The notes under the pieces are model-generated. The model worked only from the letters and a program-made list of their open reading frames with translations. It did not search any database and was not told where the DNA came from. From Glandiceps talaboti (taxonomy: Eukaryota; Hemichordata; Enteropneusta; Spengelidae): DNA of 64,000 nt. This document shows positions 23,970 through 34,079 of the stretch, piece by piece; positions within the stretch are counted from its first letter, which is position 1; every line of letters begins with the position of its first letter. The stretch is from contig NC_135570.1 in assembly GCF_964340395.1 (NCBI RefSeq), forward strand, positions 9,515,322-9,579,321, given 5' to 3'. A program made the position numbers and the translations under genes.

Positions 23970-23970
23970 A
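23801..23970. repeat. (TAG)n microsatellite, about 57 units
   Basis: A 170-bp trinucleotide array with one interruption (AAT at 23878-23880). It abuts the left end of the foldback element 23966-24390, whose own terminus already contains GTAGTAGAGTTAC. Confidence 0.95.
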
Positions 23971-24390
23971 GTTACCTTATTAGAATCTAGTTTTTGAAGT
24001 GACTACTTAGCTTTCATCAGAATCACTCATACGTCATCAGCGCAATGGTGTTATGCTGAGTCAAAATTAGATATCATCTCCCACCAATTTATAACTGTCT
24101 ACTGTCAGGTGATTCCATTAGGAGGTCACCTGACTAAGTGTGCCCTTTTAATGATAGCCAAATTTTGTCAAAATGAGAAAAACTGGGATTTCTTGTGAGT
24201 CACCACATAGTAAGAGATAGGGGAACACCAAATTTTGCGTCACTAGAAATTGTGTGTGCCAGTGGCGAGTCAAATTGGCTTAGAGGGCACACTGCCTGAT
24301 TTTATTGCACTGATGATGTCTGAGTGATTTGAACGAAAGCTACATAGTTGCTTCAAAAACTAGATTCCAATAAAGTAACTCTACTACTGC
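23966..24390. mobile_element. Foldback element with ~80-bp terminal inverted repeats
   Basis: The left arm (GTAGAGTTACCTTATTAGAA, then TCTAGTTTTTGAAG, AGCTTTCATCAG, AATCACTCATACGTCATCAG) is matched in inverse order at the right end (CTGATGATGTCTGAGTGATT ... AAAAACTAGATTCCAATAAA, GTAACTCTAC). The centre is ~250 bp with no coding frame. It is non-autonomous. Confidence 0.8.
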
Positions 24391-24685
24391 TAATATTGCC
24401 AGTTGTTTGCATTATTTGTAGAGTATACATTGTGCATGGTTCCAAGAATCAATAAGACAGTAAAATATAATTATTCAGGAACAGTAAATTGGAGAGAGTC
24501 ATGAACACTGAATAATTAAATCATTGCGGTGATCATGGTCCGTAGGAGATGGATCGAAACGTGAATGTGAAAATGAGATACACAAGTGTAATACAGGTTA
24601 TATATGCATGAGGTATAACTTGAAAACAATCGAAACAAAGGGAACAATTACTACAAAGGGAATAGTTTTCCATGTTTAAATACTA

Positions 24686-24736
24686 TGACAGAACCCCATG
24701 ACGTGTGAGTGTAAGTAACCTCTGGTACATATGTAA
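24686..24736 (+). repeat. Family E deletion derivative: both termini fused
   Basis: TGACAGAACCCCATGACGTG joins almost directly to GTAAGTAACCTCTGGTACAT. In full copies these ends are ~260-380 bp apart. Confidence 0.6.
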
Positions 24737-24949
24737 TAATTCAAATTACATTAAGCCAACAATGCAGATCAGAATGTGTCAAGATTCAGAAAGTTAATTC
24801 TGAGACTACTAGGGCTATTTCTGGTACAGTATACTAGGGTCATTTAAAGATGGTCATATCAACGACATAGGATGTCTTCAATAAGCAAAGCAATGTGGTA
24901 AAGTGGGCATAGTTTCCCTATATAGTGCTTCATACTTTTGTATTAGAAC

Positions 24950-25065
24950 TCAGGTAAAGTGACTTGGAAAGACAGGTAGCTTGCACCCAGTGGTAGAAAA
25001 TCCTGGTAAAGTGACTAGGGACCTCAGGTACATATCACCTACTTACCACCATAATGACAACACTG
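24950..25065 (+). repeat. Dispersed family H, partial copy
   Basis: AACTCAGGTAAAGTGACTTG, AATCCTGGTAAAGTGACTAG and CACCTACTTACCACCATAAT match the subunits. Confidence 0.55.
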
Positions 25066-25603
25066 ACTGTTTATATGACTGTCTTCCTTACAGTGACTTG
25101 CAGCAGAAACGTGAGATTGCACGTGATCTTGTTAATATGTAACTCTCTGAGATTGAACACTCCCCTCCTACATTGGTTATAGCGTGACAGGTTTGGAGTA
25201 GGTACAGAACCATGTTCAAAATACAGGATGGGTTTTTGAACATTTTGCCTCTAGATTGTAGTGGGTTGGTTTGCAGCATGGTGTCTTAACTTTTATTAGC
25301 AGTCAACCTCCATTACAATGTATCAACCCTATAGAAATCTTCTTAGCTCATTTGCTACAGAAAATGTCTTGCATAGAAGCAGTTGAACAATAGCTCTGTC
25401 ATCGCCCAGTCCCCAAAACACTGATGTCCTAACAATATATGTTTGTGACATTGTCGCACATTGAATTATTGTATGTGTGCCTGAGTAACAACTTTGACAC
25501 TATCAATAATCAAACCAATCAATGTGTGACTTCTAAGATGATTAGACTCCGATAAGAAAGATCTTAGATAAGTTTGACTCCACTTTGTTCTCCCCAGAGA
25601 GGT

Positions 25604-25771
25604 ATGTAAGGGTCCCGAAATTGGAGACAAAGTGAGTGTAAAAGTGCTCAACGCTCACTTTGTCAAAAATGGCAAAGTGAGCGTCAAACTGAAATGTGAA
25701 AGACTATTAACTACACCACAGACAAGAAGAGCACTTTTACGCTCACTTTGTCAATTTCTGGACCCTTACAT
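25604..25771. mobile_element. 168-bp palindromic element, ~44-bp arms
   Basis: ATGTAAGGGTCCCGAAATTG at the left is the inverse of CAATTTCTGGACCCTTACAT at the right, and the arms continue through GAGTGTAAAAGTGCTC / GAGCACTTTTACGCTC. A second smaller hairpin (CGCTCACTTTGTC / GCAAAGTGAGCG) lies inside. Confidence 0.8.
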
Positions 25772-25779
25772 GCCTGCCC

Positions 25780-28700
25780 CAGACTTATTCATGAAGATCT
25801 GACTGAGCAAATTCTAACCTATACTTAGTGATACTTTCATAAATGGTATATACAGTACTCCAGTATGTCATTTAATCCATGTAAGGGTTTGTCTTAAATG
25901 TAGTGTCCAGTTATGAACAGCATTTGTAAACATTTTGATGTGAGACTCAGTTTAGGTGAGAACATATTGCAATGAAAACTTGCTGGTGTTCATTTGTAAC
26001 GGCTGTGTTGTTTAGCTACCTTTTCAGGATGAACAAAATGTAGAAATTTGAGAGCTCAGAAAATATGTGTAGCAAGTGGTCACCTGTCATGTTTATGGAT
26101 CCTACATTTGTCCTCAGGTATGTATGCCAAGGTCAGAACTTCAAAGTTGAAAGTTTATATGTACAAATGAGTCCATGCCAGTGTTAAACGCCTAGAAATT
26201 GAACTGAATGTTTGCATAAGGTGACAATTGTGGTACACACATCAGTGAATTTATCATTCATGGCGTAATTAAACAATCTCTTTAGGGGAACGAAAGCTAA
26301 AAAACACACAGACTAAAACAAAGACAAACAAACATCCCTGTAATGAAAACACAGAAATGAAGAGAGGGATCCAGAGAAAAGACTAGAAGTTTCTTAGACT
26401 TCTGTATACAGTTCTTTCTTCTGAGAGGAACACCTGTTCAAATGAAGGTCAGGATGAGATATAATCCTATACCTTGGACTTGGAGGTGATTAGCATGCTA
26501 ATATTTGTACACATACTTAGGTTGAGATTACCATGCCCTCTTCTTACTGCATATCTCCCTAATCACAGCTATCAGGGCTCTCCATATCTCCCTATCATGA
26601 TGTTTGAAGAGTAAATCAGTTTTAAAGGAGCTAATAATCACAAGAGAAGAAATATATGTAGGTGTACCATTGCGACAAATAAGGACCCCGCCCCGCCCAC
26701 CATATAGATCAGAAATAGGTGTATACTTCATGCATATAAGGATATCTTTTTGACCCCACGCCTCCAAAAAACCCTAACAAACTACAGAACAAAATAAAAT
26801 AATATATCTAAAAACAATCAAAATTGAATAGAATGAAGATAAAAACTACACAAGATATCAAATTAGGTTTCAGTACAGCTGCTGAAGTAGATGTGATGAT
26901 TAGGTAACCTGTTACTATTGTTGTGTCGGTTGAGTTTTAATTAAGAGCAAACCTTTTATCTCAAAATAGTTCTGATCAAAGTCGGCTTTTCTTTTCATCT
27001 GATTTGAACATTTGAACAATAAACCAAGTTCAATAATGATACAGGCGTTACCCCTTCCATTGATGATCTGTTATTTCCAGCCTGGTATTGGCTTGTGTCA
27101 ACCTAATTTTCGCTCACTGGTTTAGCCTTGTGGAGCTAGTGCTGGCATTGTATGACAGAACTCCGTGACACGTGAGTGCACTGCAAGTGTGGTGAACTCC
27201 GACACTCGGTGTATTTGCATGAGTGCTTGCAGTGTTTTCTGCACCTGTACTTTCATGGGCATAGGGAGTAATAAAAATCATACAGCGCAATCACACGATT
27301 TCGTGTCTAGCAAACTATCGTGTCTTCATTTGCATATCATTTGCATACAGATATACAATAATGTTTTCGGTATTGCACCACAGGGCAAATACCACTAATA
27401 TGCGCGTGCACAAGTGCAAGTAATCTCTGGTACATAATAACCCTTCCAGTTCTAACACATACTGGTGAGGTGTTAATACTGATCAAACCTATTCAGAAAC
27501 TGGTTCTTGGGCTAAACTGTATATCAGTGTAACCTGACCCCTATACCTCGTCCAAGGAACACTGTATTCTTTCAAATACAACAGAATACTTCAGATTTCA
27601 CTTTCAACCAGGCCTTCTCACCATGCTTTCAGAGCACATGATGTTGTATAGGAAATCATAGTGTTATTTGCGTATGACAAGAGGGATATTCTCATTTCAA
27701 AGTTATTGTTTACCTGGAAAAAAAGGTGTTTTAGAAAAAATCATACCCTTTATGTGGATACACAAAATGTGCATGCCAGAATTTTTAATGTCCTTCAAGA
27801 ACTATCTTTTCTATTGACAAAGTGGTATCCTTGCTTTGTGAAGCTAGTGTACATTGCTACAGACAGTGAAATTATTCTGTAAGGGTATCCTTTCTCATCG
27901 TAACAGCATAAAAATGATGGGTCGATAGGTTAAGAATAAAAAGGTTAAAAAAAGTAACTGTATGTGTACACATTGGTGCTACTTTCAATTTATGAATGAC
28001 TTAGAACTGAGAATTGAAGTCAGAAGGAACTTACTTTTGTTTTATTAAAGTTCCCAAATTTCAGGAATAAATAAGAATTTTCGTTCAGATACAATCAGTG
28101 AAATGAATTTTTCTACTTCTGCCATAGAGGGCATGATTTTTAAAAAGTATTTTTCCAGATTGAAGAATATAGGGTCGGTCGGGGCATGAGTATGGCCACC
28201 CTAATGTATGTATTCATAGTTTACATCCCAATTTTGCCCCGGGGGAGAGAGGGGGATTTAGCTTGCAACAGTTAATAATGTATAGTGGTGAGGAATTTCA
28301 CTCGTAGACATGATACTTAATTCACAATGAAACTTTTTTCATCAACAGATATGATCATAATGCACAACCTGAAAAGTACTTTTGTCACTTGGTTGGCCTC
28401 AAGGTTTTTAGGGCTTCCCTAATTTGCAAAATAAATGGTTTCCTTTCAGTGCTTTGTCTTGCCTCCTTTTGTTTTGCCACTATTAGCAATACATGTCAAA
28501 AAGAAGTAACAGAATAGATATTGAGCACGTTGCATAAGGACTGCACAAAGAATGATCAATTGAATTCCATTGTGTTTCAGTCAACTAGATGGTGTATTGT
28601 ACTCAAAACATAAACTTTCTACCGCCTGTAGTTGCATAAGCCTAGAGATTAAACGTAGCTTTGTATGGCTTTTGGATTCAAGGTTGCTTTTTGCCAAGTG

Positions 28701-28985
28701 TTTTGCCTGATTGACAGTTTTGTGCATTCAACAGAGTATCCCAAAGAAACTGTCAAAAGTAACCCCTATATTTAGTATATTGAGTGACTAATTTGGGTGT
28801 GAAATCTTTCTTAGTCTCAATATTGTCGTCTGTGATGTAGATTCTTTCATCTGATATGTACTGATGTAGTCTAGCTATTGTAGTATATAGTACAATGTAT
28901 AGGTATGGACTGGATTTCTTATTTAACTTCTATAGATCAGTTGTCACAAGACAAAATTCCAAATCTAAGGCAGTTGCACATTGTC
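25780..28985. other. Intron sequence with one family E copy, otherwise nothing recognised
   Basis: Apart from 27152-27436 I see only scattered AT-rich sequence and short chance frames. Confidence 0.35.
27152..27436 (+). repeat. Dispersed hairpin family E copy
   Basis: TGACAGAACTCCGTGACACG start, GAGTGCTTGCAGTGTTTTCT half-hairpin, TTTGCATATCATTTGCATAC, TTCGGTATTGCACC and end GCAAGTAATCTCTGGTACAT. Co-linear with 58949-59210 and the reverse of 44711-45088. Confidence 0.65.
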
Positions 28986-28992
28986 AAATGCA

Positions 28993-29408
28993 AGCTAATA
29001 CCCGTAGTTGGCATTAGCAAGGCAATTGCCTAACCCATACCAGTACCTGTAGTTGGCGTTAAGGCAGTGGCCAAATCCAAGCCAATACCAGTAGCTGGCA
29101 ATAACAAGGCAATTGTCAAATCTAAGCCAATACCTGTAGTTGGCATTAGCAAGGCAATTGCCAAATCTAAGCCAATGCCTGTAGTCGACATTAGCAAGGC
29201 AGTTGCCAAATCCAAGGCAATACCAGTAGCTGGCAATAGCAAGGCAATTGTGAAATCCAAGCCAATACCAGTAGCTGGCTTTAGCAAGGCAATTGTCATA
29301 TCCAAGCCAATACCAGAAGTTTGCATTAGCAAGGCAGTTGCCAAATCTAAGCCAATGCCTGTAGTCGACATTAGCAAGGCAGTTGGCAAATCCAAGGCAA
29401 TGCCTGAA
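28993..29408. repeat. 45-bp minisatellite, about nine copies
   Basis: Unit AAGGCAATTGCCAAATCTAA plus GCCAATGCCTGTAGTCGACA plus TTAGC. Because the period is a multiple of three it stays open on both strands (for example 29067-29456 on + with AKSKPIPV repeats and 28995-29492 on -). A four-unit higher-order repeat is visible. I see no splice, start-context or codon signal that makes it a gene. Confidence 0.85.
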
Positions 29409-29825
29409 GACAGCTTGTCTAGATGGATCTTTGAAAACAATAGTATTAGACCATAGAACAGCCTTTAGAAGATTACATTCTGATGTTATCAAGTCGTGGC
29501 CATTGGCAATGTCTTAATGTAGTTCAAAATTTGAGTTGGGAACATATAGAAGTCATTTCACATGGAAGTTACCTAGAGTAGAGTACACGGTCACTATTAT
29601 AAATAAGGGTTATTTTAAAAGCCCTTTTTTGTTTGGTGAAAACTCTCGTCTATTATCTTTATGTTAATAAGATCAAGTCCATGACTAATCTAATGGTTGT
29701 GTGAGAGTAAATGTAGAAGGTATATTATGAATAACAATAGCTAATTAAACATAATTGTTTACATTTTACATCTACACTCAAGTTCAAAAATTTGTGAATG
29801 GCAAAGGGATAATCTCACAATGCAT

Positions 29826-30396
29826 TAAAGGAACAATCGGATAATGACGCACAAGCTCAATAAATAAACTTGGTCCATTTAAAGGACAACACCCTTTCCG
29901 CCTCCCCCTAAACAAATGTTCACAAGTTCAACGTTGACATGTTTATATAAGAATTATGATGTAAGCCATGGTGAAAATTGTAGCGGAGACACCACTATGA
30001 TTGATGCAATGTAAAAACATGATGATAAAGACATTTAAAATACTACCGGAAACTCTGCACAGTATCTCACATTAGAAATAAATTTTTATCAACCTATCAA
30101 CCTCTCAATAATAAATACTTCATCAAAGGTGTGAATGTTTTCTAAGTTTCATTCTCGCAAGCCAGAGTGGGAGGCTCATTAAGAACGTTGCCGTAAAACA
30201 GGCAGTGGTTTTCGGCGATGTCTAAATATATGTTGGTTAGAAGTACAAAAATGAAGTTCAGCAATTGCATTGATGCCAGACCCCCTCCCCCTCCCCCTAA
30301 ACTCAGACCACTAAAAAGTGGTCTGAGTCCTAAATGAAGGAAGTTTATTTATTAGTTTGTTTATTTAGCTTGTGTGACATCGTGCTATTGTCCCTA
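29826..30396 (+). mobile_element. MITE family A, copy 3 with internal insertions
   Basis: Matches copy 1 in order: CACAAGCTCAATAAA start, CATGTTTATATA, TACTACCGGAAAC, CAGCAATTGCATTGATGCCA, GACCCCCTCCCCCT, end TTGTCCCTA. It is longer because of an ~85-bp insert (30148-30233) shared with 36770-36880 and a perfect 28-bp palindrome at 30301-30328. Confidence 0.75.
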
Positions 30397-30795
30397 AGAA
30401 CAAATGCAGTGAATTGAGTACATCTATGATGGCAAAGTGTACAAAAGTTGTCAATGATGCGAGTAGAAATATCACCAACATTTCATAATACTCCTTTAAA
30501 ATATAGAATCAAACATGTTTATCCATGTGTAATCTTGTTAAAATTTGGCGGGGAAATTGATCGAGAAATGTGATTTTTTTTTATCCAAACATACTGAGGT
30601 ACATTCACTTGGTTGTACATTGTATTACAAGGATGTTACAAACTTTTTACATTGCACTACCGAAAGGATATCTCTTACTAAACCCTTGTTTCAGCTCCTG
30701 TAAGTTGCATTGTACATGAACAAAGGTCAGTGAATTGAAAACTTGAAATATAATACATATATAGGCCTACATTGTGAATGCATAGGACGGAGGGA

Positions 30796-30808
30796 GGGGG
30801 GGGGGGGG
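30796..30808 (+). repeat. G13 homopolymer
   Basis: Thirteen consecutive G after GGAGGGA. Confidence 0.8.
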
Positions 30809-30989
30809 TGCTCAGAATGTCAGATTGTGTATACTATATTGGTCAGTTGTCACCACACTTTGTAGTCTGTATATGTGAAACCACTGTCAAATTATAACTT
30901 GATGTGAGGTACTGAAAGGCCGTAGTTTATATATCCCGATATAGTTAAGTACTGTGCTCTAGAACACAAAAATGGCCTTCAGACAGTGT

Positions 30990-31085
30990 TTCCAAGGTTG
31001 TGGAATTCTGGTAATGAGGGTGGGGGAACTTATGTAAATTTGACATTCTTACTAGCTGCCCTCAGCAAAAACCCAAAGAGTTTGA
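30990..31085 (+). repeat. Dispersed family H, degenerate fragment
   Basis: GGTTGTGGAATTCTGGTAAT, GGGGGAACTTATGTAAATTT and GCCCTCAGCAAAAAC keep the order of family H blocks but are strongly diverged. Confidence 0.35.
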
Positions 31086-31675
31086 AACTGAAAGTAAAAA
31101 ACACCAAAGTTGGTGATAACCATAAAACATTTAGTGTTTATGTTTTATTTATCAGTTTTATATGGAGGTTATGATCTTTGTAAAGAACCTGTAATATAAA
31201 TGTACTCCGACCTCAAATCTGTGAAGTTGTTTGCATGTAACTGGTAGAGCTAGCAGCTATGATTCTTGTAGGATTGCTGTGTATATAAATACAGGTCAGG
31301 AATGGCAGGACATCCTTGTCAAGACTGACAGACCACTTTGTGGCACTGGTAGCACATCCTCCCCCTACTTATGGTGAGCAATAGAAAGTTAGTCTTGCTT
31401 GCAACAATATTCTTTGTGCCTCTGGTTTGTACCCAACCCAACCCAAGGTTTGTTTTGATAAGTTGCAGGAGTGTTACTTTGTCAATCTTGCACTAGCTAC
31501 AATCGGGATATTTTTTTTCATCAAATAACCAAATATATTCACTCGAAATTGGTCAGTTATTCATAAAAAGACATTGTTTCTGTTAGTTAGTGGTCAATAT
31601 TATCTGTCGGTAGTGAAGTGGTAAGTTTAAATCTTGAGTGAATGCTTGGTTTTGAATCTGTCACCATGTTAAAAC

Positions 31676-31872
31676 TGTACTATTATTATTATTATTATTT
31701 TATTTCTTGTAAGTAAACGCGCTACACATGCGTCTCAGCGCGTTGTACAGACTATAGTTTAAAAAAAATTGCAATAAACTAAAGAAAATAACAACACACA
31801 AAAAGGGGCTAGGTGTAAAACTGGCCAATTAAAATAATTCACAATGTATAAAAACTGACAAGTTAAAATCAA
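31676..31872 (-). repeat. LINE 3' UTR and AAT microsatellite tail
   Basis: After the ORF stop the - strand continues for ~190 bases and ends in repeated AAT units. The last ~70 bases before the tail contain two GCGC-bearing blocks (around 31716-31745) that recall the 3' end of the SINE at 15343-15695. Confidence 0.7.
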
Positions 31873-33891
31873 TCACTTAAAATGTTGTCTAAAAAGATAT
31901 GTCTTTAAACTACGTTTAAAAATGTCAACAGTCATTATATTTCTCATTTCAAATGGAAGTGAATTCCACAGAGAGGGTGAGCACACTGAAAAAGCCCTCT
32001 GGCCATAAGCTCTATTGAAATTGCCACGTGGTTGGACTAAGAGTAGCTTTTCAGCGGAACGAAGATTTCGTGTTGGAACATAAATGCTAATTAAATCTGA
32101 CAGGTATAATGGTGCTACGTGATTGATTATCTTGAAAGTGATCAGTAGGATTTTGAAATTAATCCTAGCCTCAACTGGGAGCCAATGCAAGTCATAGAGT
32201 ACAGGAGTAATGTGGTCGAATTTTCGTGTACAACTGACAAGACGGGCTGCAGCATTCTGGAGTGACTGCAGACGATCTATCTGGTATTTTGGAATTCCAT
32301 ACAATAGACCATTGCAGTAATCGAGTCGGGATGTCACAAATGCATGAATTAATTTCTCTGTACAGGCTTTGTCTAACAGTTTGCGAATTTTTCCAATCTT
32401 GTATAACGAAAAGTAACCATTCTTGCAAATGTGACTAATCTGATCAGACATGGAGCCGTCCCTACGGAGAGTAACACCGAGATTACGGACTGATGTAGAG
32501 GGTGCGATGTCTAGCCCGCCAATTTTCAGGCTGGTCAGTTCTACTACGTTGGTTTTTAACCGTGACGAGAACTGGATCACCTCAGTTTTGTCATCGTTGA
32601 GGACTAACATATTTGATCTCATCCAGCTGCGAATGTCGTCGATGCACGTTTCAACATCAGGTAGAATGTCAGCTGGCTTATTGCAGATTGTGTAAATCTC
32701 TGAGTCGTCTGCATACATCATGTAGTCAAGGCCATGTCCGATGATGACATCCTCTAAAGGAGCTGTATACAATGTGAATAGGATCGGGCCTAGAACTGAC
32801 CCTTGTGGGACACCGTACTTTATATGCGAAGTAGAAGACGCTGTAGAGGTCACTTTGACACGTTGATGGCGATTGAGAAGATAGGATTTAAACCAGGCTA
32901 GAGCTGTCCCGGTGACACCAAAACGAAACTCCAGTCTATTTAACAAAATGCTATGGTCGATTGTATCAAAAGCTGCTGACAGATCCAACATGATAAGAAC
33001 GACATCCTTCTTATTATTTAAGGCCACCATGATGTCATTATGGACTCGTAAAAGGGCCGTTTCGGTACTATGATTAGCCCGATATGCACTTTGACACTTA
33101 GTGTAAAGCTCGAACTTGGTTAGATGATCGTGTAATTGCTGTGCGACAATTTTCTCTAGGACTTTCGATAGAAAAGGCAGATTAGATACTGGTCTATAAT
33201 TTTTCAATATATTGTGATCTAGATCAGGCTTTTTTAACAGCGGACGAATAATTGCAGACTTAAAGTGACTAGGAACGGTGCCGGTTGAAAGTGAAACGTT
33301 GAACAGATTTACGAAGAAAGGTACGAGAGAGTTGATAGAGTTCTTTACAAAGTTTGTTGGTAGAATATCGAGCTCACACGATTTAGAAGGCGACTGCTTG
33401 ATGAGCGTTTCAATTCGGTCTGCTGACACAGGCTTGAATTCCGTGAGGGTGTGAATCGGCAGTTCGTTAATGCCATCGTCGAACTGGGCACTGAGCCCGT
33501 TGCGAAGCGTCGAGACCTTGGTTTCGAAGTACTCTAGAAATTTGTATGGAATATCCTTAACAGGGATGTCAGATGGAAGAGTGTTGGTTTTTAAGGCCTT
33601 TGTACTGGACAGCTCTGAAACGATGTTAAATAACTTTTTGTTGTCTGCTTCTTCAATTCGAGTCCGATGGTAGGTTGATTTCGCTTTATCGCAGAGACGG
33701 AAGTATTCGAGTCTCTTGGTTTGAAAAATTTGGCGATCGATTTCAAGTTGCGAAATACGCCATTTAGCTTCCAGCTTACGCGTGTCTTTCCGAAACACTA
33801 AGAGTTCATCGCAAAACCACGGGGCCCGCACTTTCTCAGTCATTATTTTTGTCCTTATAGGAGCCACAGCATCCAATACTTTGGTAACTAG
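31681..33891 (-). mobile_element. 5'-truncated CR1/L2-like LINE
   Basis: On the - strand the element runs from about 33891 through a reverse transcriptase frame and a ~190-bp 3' UTR to an AAT-type repeat tail (31681-31700; TATTATT on the + strand). Such microsatellite 3' tails rather than poly(A) are typical of the CR1/L2 group. The endonuclease half is missing: the frame is open only to 33891, where it meets a stop at 33892-33894. Imperfectly matching 15-mers flank it (31668-31682 and 33891-33905, 12 of 15 identical), a possible target-site duplication. The truncation is typical of incomplete target-primed reverse transcription. It lies antisense to the inferred host gene. Confidence 0.85.
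31873..33876 (-). CDS. Non-LTR retrotransposon reverse transcriptase (ORF2 C-terminal part, 667 codons)
   Basis: This is an RNA-directed DNA polymerase that would copy LINE RNA at a nicked chromosomal target. Residues 1-120 are the linker usual between endonuclease and RT (APWFCDELLVFRKDTRKLE). The RT core follows: NYRPVSNLPFLSK near 226, SAYRANHSTETALL near 263, motif A LDLSAAFDT near 297 (Asp298), GVPQGSVLGP near 355 and the catalytic YADD at 388-391. After it come the thumb region and the conserved tail of this group (DYCNGLLYGIP near 519, HWLPVEARI near 564, SLWNSLP near 635). The frame has no stop or frameshift, unusual for a truncated copy and suggesting recent insertion. It begins on a TTG; the first ATG is at residue 12, and no start is expected because the N-terminal endonuclease is absent. 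The copy should be unable to move by itself. Placement in the CR1/L2/Jockey assemblage is confident; the clade is not. Confidence 0.93.
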   Translation of the reverse strand: MDAVAPIRTKIMTEKVRAPWFCDELLVFRKDTRKLEAKWRISQLEIDRQIFQTKRLEYFRLCDKAKSTYHRTRIEEADNKKLFNIVSELSSTKALKTNTLPSDIPVKDIPYKFLEYFETKVSTLRNGLSAQFDDGINELPIHTLTEFKPVSADRIETLIKQSPSKSCELDILPTNFVKNSINSLVPFFVNLFNVSLSTGTVPSHFKSAIIRPLLKKPDLDHNILKNYRPVSNLPFLSKVLEKIVAQQLHDHLTKFELYTKCQSAYRANHSTETALLRVHNDIMVALNNKKDVVLIMLDLSAAFDTIDHSILLNRLEFRFGVTGTALAWFKSYLLNRHQRVKVTSTASSTSHIKYGVPQGSVLGPILFTLYTAPLEDVIIGHGLDYMMYADDSEIYTICNKPADILPDVETCIDDIRSWMRSNMLVLNDDKTEVIQFSSRLKTNVVELTSLKIGGLDIAPSTSVRNLGVTLRRDGSMSDQISHICKNGYFSLYKIGKIRKLLDKACTEKLIHAFVTSRLDYCNGLLYGIPKYQIDRLQSLQNAAARLVSCTRKFDHITPVLYDLHWLPVEARINFKILLITFKIINHVAPLYLSDLISIYVPTRNLRSAEKLLLVQPRGNFNRAYGQRAFSVCSPSLWNSLPFEMRNIMTVDIFKRSLKTYLFRQHFK

Positions 33892-34042
33892 TTATAACTG
33901 GAGTATCATTTTCAATCAGACAACCATATAATATATCAACTGAAAATTGTTAAAATACCAATAATTAGACATTGTACATGTTGATCATATTATCCATAAG
34001 CAATACAAAACAGGTTGAAATCATGATTACTGTTGAGGGCGC

Positions 34043-34070
34043 TGATTTTTGGGTCTACACCCAAAAATCA
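34043..34070. repeat. Perfect 12-bp stem hairpin with 4-nt loop
   Basis: TGATTTTTGGGT, loop CTAC, ACCCAAAAATCA. It lies ~150 bp from the truncated LINE end. Confidence 0.85.
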
Positions 34071-34079
34071 ATTTCGATT

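Noticed and set aside
23776-23997. Poly-Ser and poly-Val open frames
   Set aside because: They are translations of the TAG microsatellite.
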